Source of the DNA: an uncultured Collinsella sp.
GTDB taxonomy: Bacteria; Actinomycetota; Coriobacteriia; Coriobacteriales; Coriobacteriaceae
Direction: 5' to 3'
DNA length: 64,000 bases
Assembly (NCBI GenBank): GCA_937943045.1
Contig: CALEBN010000066.1
Span: 1-64,000, forward strand
Positions 10,052-18,366 of the stretch are shown in pieces. The translations under genes and the position numbers were made by a program. Under the pieces are notes generated by a model, which worked only from the letters and a program-made list of their open reading frames with translations, had not been told where the DNA came from and did not search any database. Positions within the stretch are counted from its first letter, which is position 1, and each line of letters begins with the position of its first letter.

Positions 10052-11650
10052 TTAGTTCTCCTCTGATCCAGAAACATCCGAATGGTGCTTGGCCATGAAC
10101 TGCTGCTTAAAGTCGCCGATGACGCGCAAGAGCTCAGCCTTGGTGTCATCATCGATCTTCTTGGCGCGAACCTTGTCAAGCAGCGAGCCAAAGCCATTGT
10201 CCATGTACTCGATGAGCTCGGCACGGAAAGGCAGCACGTCGGCGATCTCCAGGTCATCCAGGAAGCCCTCGTTGCCAGCGAACAGCGTAACGATCTGCTC
10301 GCCAACCTCAAACGGCTTGTAGCGCGGCTGCTTAAGGAGCTCGGTCATGCGAGCGCCGTGGGTAAGCTGCTTTTGCGTGGCCTCGTCGAGGTCGGAGCCG
10401 AACTGCGTAAAGCCCGCGAGCTCCTGGTACGAAGCAAGGTCCAGACGGAGGTTGCCGGCGACCTGCTTCATAGCCTTGGTCTGTGCGTCACCACCGACGC
10501 GGGACACGGAGATGCCCACGTCGACTGCCGGGCGCTGGCCCTGGAAGAAGAGCTCGGACTGCAGGTAGATCTGACCATCGGTAATGGAAATGACGTTGGT
10601 CGGAATGTAGGCCGAGACGTCGCCGTCCTGGGTCTCGATGATCGGCAGCGCCGTCATGGAGCCGTAGCCGTTCTTCTTGGACATCTTGACGGCACGCTCG
10701 AGCAGACGAGAGTGCAGGTAGAAGATGTCGCCAGGATAGGCCTCGCGTCCGGGCGGACGATGCAGCGTCAGCGACATCTGACGGTATGCCACGGCCTGCT
10801 TGGACAGGTCGTCGTAGATGACGAGCACGTGGCCGCCGGGGTTGGTCTCGCTGGCGGGCTTGCCGTCCTCGCCGTTGTACATGAAGAACTCGCCGATAGC
10901 AGCACCGGCCATAGGCGCGATGTACTGCATAGGGGCGGAATCGGCAGCGGTGGCCGAAACGATGATGGTGTAGTCGAGCGCACCGTGCTGAGCGAGGGTC
11001 TCGCGGATGTTGGCAACCGTGGAGGCCTTCTGGCCGATGGCGACATAGATGCAGACCATGCCCTTACCGCGCTGGTTGAGGATGGCGTCGATCGCAATAG
11101 CGGTCTTGCCGGTCTTACGGTCGCCGATGATGAGCTCACGCTGACCACGGCCGATAGGCACCATGGAGTCGATGGCCAACAGACCGGTCTGAACCGGCTC
11201 GCACACCGGGGTACGGTCGATGACGCCGGGGGCCTTAAACTCGATAGGACGACGGTGCGTGGCGACAATGTCACCCAAACCGTCGATAGGCTGGCCGAGC
11301 GGATTGACGACGCGGCCGAGCATGGCACGGCTCACGGGGATATCCATAATGCGGCCAGTGGTGCGGCACTCGTCGCCTTCCTTGATGGAGTCGACGGCAC
11401 CAAACAGAACGGCGCCGACCTCGTCACGGTCAAGGTTCTGGGCAAGGCCGAAGACGGTCTCACCGGTATCGGAGCTCTTGAACTCCAGAAGCTCGCCTGC
11501 CATGGCGCTCTTGAGGCCGGTGACGCGCGCGATGCCGTCGCCTACCTCGTCGACCGTTGAAACCTCATGCGTATCGACCGTCGCGGAGAGGCTCGTGAGC
11601 TGCTCCTGCAGTTTCTTGGCGATATCCTGGGCATTGAGGGTTTCGGACAT
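10052..11650 (-). CDS. atpA: ATP synthase F1 subunit alpha
   Basis: About 532 aa, slightly longer than the usual 500-515. P-loop GDRKTGKTAIAID, the family signature around PGREAYPGDIFYLHSRLLERA, and the Arg-finger region ISVSRVGG are all visible. It starts on the base where atpH ends. Confidence 0.97.
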   Translation of the reverse strand: MSETLNAQDIAKKLQEQLTSLSATVDTHEVSTVDEVGDGIARVTGLKSAMAGELLEFKSSDTGETVFGLAQNLDRDEVGAVLFGAVDSIKEGDECRTTGRIMDIPVSRAMLGRVVNPLGQPIDGLGDIVATHRRPIEFKAPGVIDRTPVCEPVQTGLLAIDSMVPIGRGQRELIIGDRKTGKTAIAIDAILNQRGKGMVCIYVAIGQKASTVANIRETLAQHGALDYTIIVSATAADSAPMQYIAPMAGAAIGEFFMYNGEDGKPASETNPGGHVLVIYDDLSKQAVAYRQMSLTLHRPPGREAYPGDIFYLHSRLLERAVKMSKKNGYGSMTALPIIETQDGDVSAYIPTNVISITDGQIYLQSELFFQGQRPAVDVGISVSRVGGDAQTKAMKQVAGNLRLDLASYQELAGFTQFGSDLDEATQKQLTHGARMTELLKQPRYKPFEVGEQIVTLFAGNEGFLDDLEIADVLPFRAELIEYMDNGFGSLLDKVRAKKIDDDTKAELLRVIGDFKQQFMAKHHSDVSGSEEN

Positions 11651-12126
11651 TAGGCTTCACCTCCGTACGAATTAGCAGAGTTTGCGAGGGTCTCCTGCGC
11701 GACGCGCAGCTGCGTCTTGACGGAAATGTCACGACGCTCGCCGCGGGCCTCGAGCACCAGGCCGCCCACGATAGACGGGTCGACCTGCTCGATAAGGAAT
11801 ACCTTGCGACCGAAGTCCTGCTCGCATTTCTTAGTGATGGTTTGACGCAGCTCGTCGTCGAGCGGGATCGCCGTGGTGACGGTCACGCCCACTACATCCT
11901 CGTCTTCCTCGGCAACATACTTAAAGGCAGCTGCCACCTTGGGAAGAAGGTCGAGCTGGTCGCGCTTGGACATGGTGTCGAGCACGGCGATGATCTCGGG
12001 GCTGGCAAAAGCCAGGCGCTCGATCATCTCGAGGTCCTCGAACACATGGTTCTCGGCCTTAGCGGCTTCCAGAAGGGAGCGCGCGTATGTCTCGAGCACC
12101 TTGTCCTGATAGCGGCTAGTCGGCAT
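11650..12126 (-). CDS. atpH: ATP synthase F1 subunit delta
   Basis: About 158 aa OSCP/delta subunit joining F1 to the b-subunit stalk. The C-terminal signature DPSIVGGLVLEARGERRDIS is typical. It overlaps the end of atpF by 11 bases. Short for the family (about 175-180 aa). Confidence 0.9.
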   Translation of the reverse strand: MPTSRYQDKVLETYARSLLEAAKAENHVFEDLEMIERLAFASPEIIAVLDTMSKRDQLDLLPKVAAAFKYVAEEDEDVVGVTVTTAIPLDDELRQTITKKCEQDFGRKVFLIEQVDPSIVGGLVLEARGERRDISVKTQLRVAQETLANSANSYGGEA

Positions 12127-12718
12127 TCAGGCTACCTGCTTCCTGGATGTAACGCTCGATGAGCTTCTTCTGCCCGGCCTCGTCCTCGAGTGCCTCGCCC
12201 ACGATCTTGGTGGCGACGGCAACGGACAGGTCGGCGATGGAGCTCGCGGCACCGGCGTAGATGGACTTGCGCTCGTCCTCGACGGTCGTATGGGCCTTGG
12301 CGATAATCTCCTCGGCCTCCTTGTGAGCAGCCTCGATGATACGGGCGCGCTCGGACTCGGCGTCCTTACGGGCCTCGAGAACAATGTCAGCAGCCTGACG
12401 ACGGGCGTCGGTGACAATCGAGTCGGACTCAGCGCGCTTGGCGATAGCCTCCTGCCTGGTCTTCTCGGCCTCGTCGAGGCTCTCCTCGATCTTCTTGCCG
12501 CGCTCCTCCATGGTTTTCATGATGCCCGGCAGGGCGACCTTGGCCAGCACGATCCAGATAATCAGGAAGGCGATAAGCGCCGGGATGAACTCCGCCATCT
12601 TAGGGATGAGGATGTCCGCACCGGCAGCGCCGTCCTCGGCGAACGCGGAAACCGGCATGAGCAGCGCGGCCGCGGACGCGGAGAGTGCGATCGCGCTCTT
12701 CTGGGATGAAAGATTCAT
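12116..12718 (-). CDS. atpF: ATP synthase Fo subunit b with signal-peptide-like N-terminus
   Basis: About 200 aa. Residues 1-28 look like a cleavable signal peptide (Lys in the n-region, an Ala/Leu-rich core, SAFA just before ED). The usual b-subunit membrane helix (IPALIAFLIIWIVLAKVALP, about 43-62) and a long charged stalk helix follow. Most b subunits (about 160-170 aa) begin directly with the membrane helix, so the extra segment is notable. Position between atpE and atpH confirms identity. Confidence 0.92.
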   Translation of the reverse strand: MNLSSQKSAIALSASAAALLMPVSAFAEDGAAGADILIPKMAEFIPALIAFLIIWIVLAKVALPGIMKTMEERGKKIEESLDEAEKTRQEAIAKRAESDSIVTDARRQAADIVLEARKDAESERARIIEAAHKEAEEIIAKAHTTVEDERKSIYAGAASSIADLSVAVATKIVGEALEDEAGQKKLIERYIQEAGSLNAD

Positions 12719-12733
12719 ACTTGACGCTCCGTG

Positions 12734-12928
12734 CTATTTAACGATCAGCGCGACAACGAAGCCGATCAGAGCCAGAGCCTCGCCGAAGGCGGAGCCCATG
12801 ATGAAGACGGTGAACACGCGGCCCTGGACCTCAGGCTGACGGGCCATAGCACCCGTAGCACCCAGAGCAGACAGGCCGATAGCAAGACCAGCGCCGATAA
12901 CACCGAGACCGTAACCGATAACTCCCAC
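12734..12928 (-). CDS. atpE: ATP synthase Fo subunit c
   Basis: About 64 aa hairpin of two membrane helices joined by the polar loop ARQPE. The ion-binding carboxylate is the Glu in SAFGEALALIGFV. Neither the Gln in helix 1 nor the Ser/Thr after the Glu that mark Na+-specific rings is seen, so proton coupling is likely. Start is GTG behind a near-perfect AAAGGAGG. Confidence 0.93.
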   Translation of the reverse strand: MGVIGYGLGVIGAGLAIGLSALGATGAMARQPEVQGRVFTVFIMGSAFGEALALIGFVVALIVK

Positions 12929-13052
12929 GATTCCTCCTTTGTCGTGCGTGTCTTATTTCACGCAGGATAACCTTTTTATAACTGCCGGGCTCCATGGGTA
13001 CGGGCACCGGCGGTTTAACGAATTGCCTTACCTTTAAGGCGCGAACGGAAGA

Positions 13053-13856
13053 CTACTCCTCCTCCGCGACCTCCTCTGCCTCGGAGACATACACGGCGGT
13101 AAGGACCGTGAAGACGTAAGCCTGGATGGCGCCGACCACAAGCTCGATCGCATAGATCAGGATGAGGATGGCAAGCCAGGCCAGCGAAGGCAGGGCGCCG
13201 ACGGCGTGGGCCGCGGAAACCTGCTGAAGCAGCGGCTGCATGAACATGCTCGCCATGATGGCGAACGAGCCCATGACCACGTGTCCTGCGAACATGTTGC
13301 AGAACAGACGGACGGCGAGCGTGATGAGGCGCAGGAAGGTCGAGAAAAGCTCGACGACCCACACAAGCACGTTCATCGGGAAGCTCACGCCCTGCGGGGC
13401 GAGGCTCTTGATGTAGCCGATCACGCCGTGAGCCTTGCATCCGTAGTAGATGAAGTACACGAAGGCGAAGATGGCGAGCGCGGCGGTGGAGCCGATTGCG
13501 CCGGTGCCGGGCTTCATTCCCGGGATCAGGCCGATCATGTTGTTGATCAGGATGAACAGGAAAAGCGAGCACAGGAACGGGAAGTGCTTCTTCCAGTTCT
13601 CACCCACGACGCCCTTGCCGATATCGTTCTCGACGTACTCGATGATGTACTCGAAACCGTTGACGAAGAAGCCCTTGGGAACCAGGGTCTGCTTCTTCTT
13701 GAACACGGCCAGGACGATCAGGAGCACGATCGTGGAGACGATCAGCCAAAACGAGTACTGCGTGATGCCGCAGCTTAGATCGCCCACGACGGGGGTGGAG
13801 CTGAACTCGCTGACCAGATGATTAATCTCATCAGGCAGCTTTTCAAAAATTTCCAC
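13053..13856 (-). CDS. atpB: ATP synthase Fo subunit a
   Basis: About 267 aa multispanning proton channel. The essential arginine lies in LITLAVRLFCNMFAGH and the last helices carry YAIELVVGAIQAYVFTVL. The C-terminus is acidic. GTG start at 13856. First clearly recognised gene of the Fo part, following the AtpI-like protein by 3 bp. Confidence 0.94.
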   Translation of the reverse strand: MEIFEKLPDEINHLVSEFSSTPVVGDLSCGITQYSFWLIVSTIVLLIVLAVFKKKQTLVPKGFFVNGFEYIIEYVENDIGKGVVGENWKKHFPFLCSLFLFILINNMIGLIPGMKPGTGAIGSTAALAIFAFVYFIYYGCKAHGVIGYIKSLAPQGVSFPMNVLVWVVELFSTFLRLITLAVRLFCNMFAGHVVMGSFAIMASMFMQPLLQQVSAAHAVGALPSLAWLAILILIYAIELVVGAIQAYVFTVLTAVYVSEAEEVAEEE

Positions 13857-13859
13857 GAC

Positions 13860-14171
13860 TTACCTTTCGACCTCATGAGGATCTCGCAGCGCCTTGGCGA
13901 CACGAACCGTGCAGGCGACCATAAAGGCCACGAAGCCGATCGCCTCGCCCAGGAGGAACATGCGAAATGCCTCTCCGAACAACACAAACACAACCAAGGT
14001 AAAGACGAGCAGGGCGATTGCCGAGACCGCCAGACTCACCATACCCTTGAGCATGTCCGCATTCTGCTTATCGTCAAGAACCGGCTTGAGCGTAAAGACA
14101 AAGGGAAGGAAGGCAATTGCGCCCGCGATGGCGCCTGCAACGATAGCGAGCAGATCGGCTATCTGAAACAC
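13860..14171 (-). CDS. Small membrane protein at the atpI position
   Basis: About 103 aa with four hydrophobic stretches (roughly residues 5-28, 44-62, 68-85 and 88-100 after the adopted start) and a basic C-terminal tail. It is the first gene of the atp operon, where many bacteria encode AtpI, a helper in c-ring assembly or Mg2+ supply. Direct similarity to AtpI is not obvious, so the assignment rests on position and topology. A GTG at 14171 behind GTGAGGA fits better than the further upstream ATG at 14246. Confidence 0.6.
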   Translation of the reverse strand: MFQIADLLAIVAGAIAGAIAFLPFVFTLKPVLDDKQNADMLKGMVSLAVSAIALLVFTLVVFVLFGEAFRMFLLGEAIGFVAFMVACTVRVAKALRDPHEVER

Positions 14172-14451
14172 TGGCGTCCTCACTTTCCTTTTTAACGCCT
14201 CACAGAACAGTTCCCGCCAAACATTGGTGACTATTGTACGAGCCAATCGCTAAAGTACAACCGTAAAAACATCGGTTAATACGCACCTGTTCGTTTTCTT
14301 AAGACCTTCTTTATGCCGCAGGTAGGTAATACGTTTTTCTCGAACCCCTCTGGGCTAAACGTCCGTTAACAGGAGTGCGCGTGAACGTCTTTTGCTCGCC
14401 CGCGCGCACCATTTCTTCGTATTTGTGACCGTAGCCGACAAGGCCCGATGA

Positions 14452-15099
14452 CTAGAGCGTGCCGTAGATGCGGTCGCCGGCGTCGCCGAGGCCGGGAACG
14501 ATGTAGGCAGCCTCGTTGAGATGGTCGTCGATGGCGCAGGTATAGATATGCACGTCGGGGTCCTTCTCAGTCAGCGACTTGAGGCCCTCGGGGGCCGCGA
14601 CGATGCACAGCATGCGGATGTCCTTGACACCGCGCTCGCGCAGGTAGCTGATGGCCATCTCGGCAGAACCGCCCGTGGCGAGCATGGGGTCGACGACCAG
14701 GCAGATGCGCTGGTCGATATCCTTGGGCATCTTGCAGTAATACTCGTGCGGCTCGTGGGTGACCTCGTCGCGCTCCATGCCGATGTGGCCCACGCGAGCG
14801 GAGGGCACCAGGTCGAGGATGCCGTCGACCATGCCAAGACCTGTACGCAGGATGGGGACGATGGCGAGCTTCTTGCCGGCAAGCTGCTTGAACGTGGCGG
14901 TTGTGATGGGGGTTTCGACCTCGACGTCTTCCATAGGCAGGTCGCGCATGGCCTCGTAGCCGTCAAAAAGCGCGAGCTCGCGCACGAGCTGACGGAACTG
15001 GTTGGTGCCGGTGTTTTTGTCGCGCAGGATCGACAGTTTGTGCTGGACGAGTGGGTGATCGACAAGGGTCACACGGGACGTATCGTAGGTGACGGTCAT
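14452..15099 (-). CDS. upp: Uracil phosphoribosyltransferase
   Basis: About 215 aa pyrimidine-salvage enzyme making UMP from uracil and PRPP. Visible: the PRPP-binding loop VVDPMLATGGSA and the uracil-binding C-terminus YIVPGLGDAGDRIYGT. The frame is open further upstream into glpK, but homology begins at MTVTYDTSRV, with AAAGGGG about 10 bases before. In many Gram-positive bacteria upp directly precedes the atp operon, as here. Confidence 0.95.
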   Translation of the reverse strand: MTVTYDTSRVTLVDHPLVQHKLSILRDKNTGTNQFRQLVRELALFDGYEAMRDLPMEDVEVETPITTATFKQLAGKKLAIVPILRTGLGMVDGILDLVPSARVGHIGMERDEVTHEPHEYYCKMPKDIDQRICLVVDPMLATGGSAEMAISYLRERGVKDIRMLCIVAAPEGLKSLTEKDPDVHIYTCAIDDHLNEAAYIVPGLGDAGDRIYGTL

Positions 15100-15221
15100 G
15101 GGTTGATGCCCCTTTCGTTTCGGCCGGAAGATGGCCTTGCTGACAAGGCGCATGGCGACGTTGTTGCCTCGCGCCGTGCATAAGTTTAACGGTTTGTTGT
15201 ATCGAGTGCCCCGTCGCAGCC

Positions 15222-16763
15222 CTATTGAGCGGTGCTGAGCGAACGCCTGACCGCATCGTGCCAACCGTCCAGGTTGTGCTCGCGACGCTCAACGGACATA
15301 TGGGGATGAAATGTCTTGACGATCTGGGTGTTTTGCTCCAGCTCCTCCAGATCCTCCCAATACCCAACCGCGAGGCCCGCCAGATACGCGGCACCGATCG
15401 CCGTTGTCTCCACCGACTCACATTGCAGTACGGGGATATCCAGCAAGTCCGCCTGGAACTGCATGATGAACTCGTTGCGCGAGGCGCCGCCATCGACGGA
15501 CAGGCGCTCAATCGAAAGACCCACGTCCTGCTCCATGGCACGCAGCACGTCATAGCTCTGATAGGCCATGGACTCGCAAGCGGCACGCACGATGGTCGCG
15601 CGACTCGAGGCGCCGGTCAAACCGCATACGATGCCGCGGGCGTGCGCGTCCCACCAAGGTGCACCCAAGCCCGCGAAAGCGGGAACGAAGTAGCAGCCCT
15701 CGTTGTCGCTGATCGAGGAGGCGAGCCGTGCCGATTCGGATACGTTGGAGATAACGCCCATGTTGTCGCGCAGCCAGTTCATCGTTGAGCCGGCGGCAAA
15801 AATAGAGCCCTCGAGCGCATAGCTGACCTTGCCGTTCGCAGCGATACCGATGGTGGAGACCAGGCCATTCTTGGATTCGACGATCTCGTCGCCGGTGTTC
15901 ATGAGCATAAAGCAGCCCGTGCCATAGGTGTTTTTGGTCTGGCCGGGATGGAAGCAGCAGTGACCGAACAGCGACGCCTGCTGGTCACCCGCCACACCCA
16001 TGATGGGCGGCATGTTGGTCATGATGTCGCTCGCGACGCGGCCGTAGTCGCCCGAGCTCCAGCGAACCTCGGGCATCATGGCACGCGGGATGTCGAAGAG
16101 CGCCAGCAGGTCATCGTCCCAGTCCAGCGTATGAATATTGAAGAGCGCTGTGCGGCTGGCATTGGTGTAGTCGGTGGCAAAGGTTTGGCCGCCGGTGAGG
16201 TTGTAGATGAGCCAGGTATCGATGGTGCCAAACATGAGGTCGCCCGCCGCCGCGCTCTCGCGTGCGCCGTCAACGTTGTCGAGAATCCACTGCACCTTGG
16301 AGGCCGAGAAATACGGGTCGAGCGTAAGGCCGGTGCGGGAACGCACCAGCTCCTCGCAGCCCTGCTCGACCAGCTCGTCGATCAGAGGTGCGGTGCGACG
16401 GCATTGCCACACGATGGCGTTATAGATGGGTTGGCCGCTTATGCGGTCCCACACCACCGTGGTCTCGCGCTGGTTGGAGATACCGATGGCGGCGATGCGA
16501 TCGGAATGGATGCCGCTCTTAAACTGGACCTCCATCATCACGCCGATCTGGCTGGCAAGCACCTCCGTGGGATCCTGCTCCACCCAGCCGGGGCACGGGA
16601 AGCTGGTTTTGACGCTACGACGCGCCTGGGCGACAATGCAGCCGTACTCGTCGACGATGGTCGCGAGTACCGAGGTGGTGCCGCAGTCGAGCGCCATGAT
16701 GTAGGAACCGCCAAAGCTAAACGAGGCGTCTTCCATACCCAGGCTACCTAGATTCAACGACAT
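15222..16763 (-). CDS. glpK: Glycerol kinase
   Basis: About 513 aa FGGY-family kinase making glycerol 3-phosphate. N-terminal phosphate loop ALDCGTTSVLA, the substrate region SNQRETTVVWD, GVAGDQQASLFG and the C-terminal adenosine motif SVDGGASRNEF are all present. The first 20 residues are an extension beyond the usual start, but AAAGGTG precedes this ATG. No glpF or glpD is adjacent. It interrupts an otherwise typical tsaC-to-upp order. Confidence 0.93.
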   Translation of the reverse strand: MSLNLGSLGMEDASFSFGGSYIMALDCGTTSVLATIVDEYGCIVAQARRSVKTSFPCPGWVEQDPTEVLASQIGVMMEVQFKSGIHSDRIAAIGISNQRETTVVWDRISGQPIYNAIVWQCRRTAPLIDELVEQGCEELVRSRTGLTLDPYFSASKVQWILDNVDGARESAAAGDLMFGTIDTWLIYNLTGGQTFATDYTNASRTALFNIHTLDWDDDLLALFDIPRAMMPEVRWSSGDYGRVASDIMTNMPPIMGVAGDQQASLFGHCCFHPGQTKNTYGTGCFMLMNTGDEIVESKNGLVSTIGIAANGKVSYALEGSIFAAGSTMNWLRDNMGVISNVSESARLASSISDNEGCYFVPAFAGLGAPWWDAHARGIVCGLTGASSRATIVRAACESMAYQSYDVLRAMEQDVGLSIERLSVDGGASRNEFIMQFQADLLDIPVLQCESVETTAIGAAYLAGLAVGYWEDLEELEQNTQIVKTFHPHMSVERREHNLDGWHDAVRRSLSTAQ

Positions 16764-16776
16764 CGCTTACACCTTT

Positions 16777-17520
16777 CTATTGCATCGGGTCGGACAGGAC
16801 CCGCTCGATCTCTGATGCGGGAAGTGCGCCTTGGCGCAGGATCTGGAGTTCGCCATGCTTAAACGCCACGATGGTCGAAGCGTCGCGGCACGGGGTCTCG
16901 CCCGCGTCGACGGCCACATCGACCCCCTCCAGAATGCGGTCCTCAACGTCGGCAAAGCTTGCCGGCGCGGGCGCGCCGTGCGTGTTGGCGCTGGTGCAGG
17001 CAAGCGGACTGCCGCACGCGCGGATGAGCGCTTGGACCACGGGAGAGGCCGACGCGCGAAGGGCCACCGTGTCGTCGGCAGCGCGCATAAAAGTCGGCAC
17101 GCAGGGGGCCGCCTTGACCACGATAGTCAGGGCGCCCGGCCAGCATCGTCGCGCGAGTACGCGAGCATCTTCCGGGATATCCACGCCATAGCGGTCGAGT
17201 GCTTCGACGCCATCGACCAGCCAGGCGACGGTTTGCGTGAGTTCACGTTGCTTGAGAGTGAAGATACGGCGATAGCCGGTGCCGAGTGCGGGCACCGCGG
17301 CGCCATTGACGGCAACCTGCGGATCGCGCGGCCACGGCAGAGATTCGCTTGTATCTTGGGGCAAGGCGTCCGAGAAAGCGCTGACTGCCACAGCGACACC
17401 ATAGACGGTCTCGGTCGGGATCAGGGCCAAGCCACCACAGCTGAGTACCTCGGCCGTACGCTCGACGGCGAGCCGATGCGGCTCACGCGCTCCCTCGAAT
17501 ACCCGATAGACCGTCTGCAT
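16777..17520 (-). CDS. tsaC: Threonylcarbamoyl-AMP synthase (Sua5/YrdC family)
   Basis: About 247 aa YrdC-fold protein making threonylcarbamoyl-AMP for the t6A37 tRNA modification. LIPTETVYGVAV near residue 33 is the family nucleotide-binding signature, and SPLACTSANTHGAPAP is the second conserved block. A 40-residue stretch after residue 45 is longer than in E. coli TsaC, and there is no separate Sua5 C-terminal domain. It overlaps no neighbour; glpK follows by 13 bp. Confidence 0.88.
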   Translation of the reverse strand: MQTVYRVFEGAREPHRLAVERTAEVLSCGGLALIPTETVYGVAVAVSAFSDALPQDTSESLPWPRDPQVAVNGAAVPALGTGYRRIFTLKQRELTQTVAWLVDGVEALDRYGVDIPEDARVLARRCWPGALTIVVKAAPCVPTFMRAADDTVALRASASPVVQALIRACGSPLACTSANTHGAPAPASFADVEDRILEGVDVAVDAGETPCRDASTIVAFKHGELQILRQGALPASEIERVLSDPMQ

Positions 17521-17654
17521 GCGTATGCCAGCCCCTTACGCTCTGGTGAAAGTTTGTTTACTGAGGGGCATTCTCGCACGAAACGTTCAACCTATTTGCC
17601 CAGAGCGCATGTTGGTTTGGTGAGCGGCTCTAGTAGTCGGTGAAAGTGAGGGGG

Positions 17655-18101
17655 TTATTGGACTGCGACGAACTTCTTTGGCCTGCCGGCGTGGCGTTCT
17701 TGGGCGGCGTAGCGCTCGATGCTGTCTATCGTTATCATCCGACGGCCGTCGACGAGTTCAACATCGAGCTTTCCTGCTTTGACCAGCGCGGTAATCCGCG
17801 GAGCGGAGACTTTGAGGTCCAGCGCTGCGTCTTTAAATGTTCGGCACGCCGCTTCCCGAGCGTCATCGTGGTCGATTTCGACTGAAAGGGCCACGACCTC
17901 GGCCGAGCGTTCGTATCCTGCCGGAGTCAAACCGTTGTTGAGGTCGTCGGCCAAAAACGCCATCAGTGCCTCGGTGGCATGGGCAATCGCTTCTTCGCGC
18001 GTGTCGCCATCGGCAAAGGCGCCAGGAATCTGCGGGAAGCTAGCGCAGTAACCGTCGTCTTCTTTTATGAGAACGCAGTCATAGGTAAATCGCTGCCTCA
18101 T
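17655..18101 (-). CDS. hicB: HicB-type antitoxin
   Basis: About 148 aa. N-terminal half is the partial RNase H-like HicB fold (DGYCASFPQIPGAFADGDTR), and the C-terminal half resembles a helix-turn-helix DNA-binding region (VSAPRITALVKAGKLDVE). It should bind and neutralise HicA and repress the pair. ATG at 18101 follows GGAGG. It lies 11 bp downstream of hicA, in the usual toxin-first order. Confidence 0.85.
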   Translation of the reverse strand: MRQRFTYDCVLIKEDDGYCASFPQIPGAFADGDTREEAIAHATEALMAFLADDLNNGLTPAGYERSAEVVALSVEIDHDDAREAACRTFKDAALDLKVSAPRITALVKAGKLDVELVDGRRMITIDSIERYAAQERHAGRPKKFVAVQ

Positions 18102-18112
18102 TTTGCCTCCAA

Positions 18113-18298
18113 CTACCATCCAGCTTGGCGACGAATACTTGCCCACGTGCCCTTCTTTGGTCGATCACCACCAGAGCCGTTCACGGTGACAACACGGTCG
18201 CCAGAAACATATTTAGCATGACTACCGACTTGCGCGACCTTCACGAATCCATCGTGCTTGAGTAGGGCAATGATCTCCCGAAAGGTAGGAGGTTGCAT
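18113..18298 (-). CDS. hicA: HicA-type mRNA interferase toxin
   Basis: About 61 aa double-stranded-RNA-binding-like fold. The single catalytic histidine is in QVGSHAKYV, and the C-terminal GTWASIRRQAG is typical of HicA. The toxin cleaves mRNA when HicB is lost. AAGAGGT lies ahead of the ATG. Promoter and a perfect palindromic operator lie directly upstream. Confidence 0.85.
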   Translation of the reverse strand: MQPPTFREIIALLKHDGFVKVAQVGSHAKYVSGDRVVTVNGSGGDRPKKGTWASIRRQAGW

Positions 18299-18322
18299 GG
18301 GCCGACCTCTTTCAGCCGTCCT

Positions 18323-18344
18323 AATTATAAACTACTTTATAATT
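18323..18344 (-). promoter_or_regulatory. hicAB promoter and palindromic operator
   Basis: Perfect 22-bp palindrome AATTATAAA-CTAC-TTTATAATT, 24 bp upstream of hicA. On the minus strand it contains a TATAAT -10 box, with TTAGCA 17 bp upstream as a candidate -35. Binding of HicB here would block the promoter. Confidence 0.65.
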
Positions 18345-18366
18345 TTTGCTAATCAGTTAATAAATA

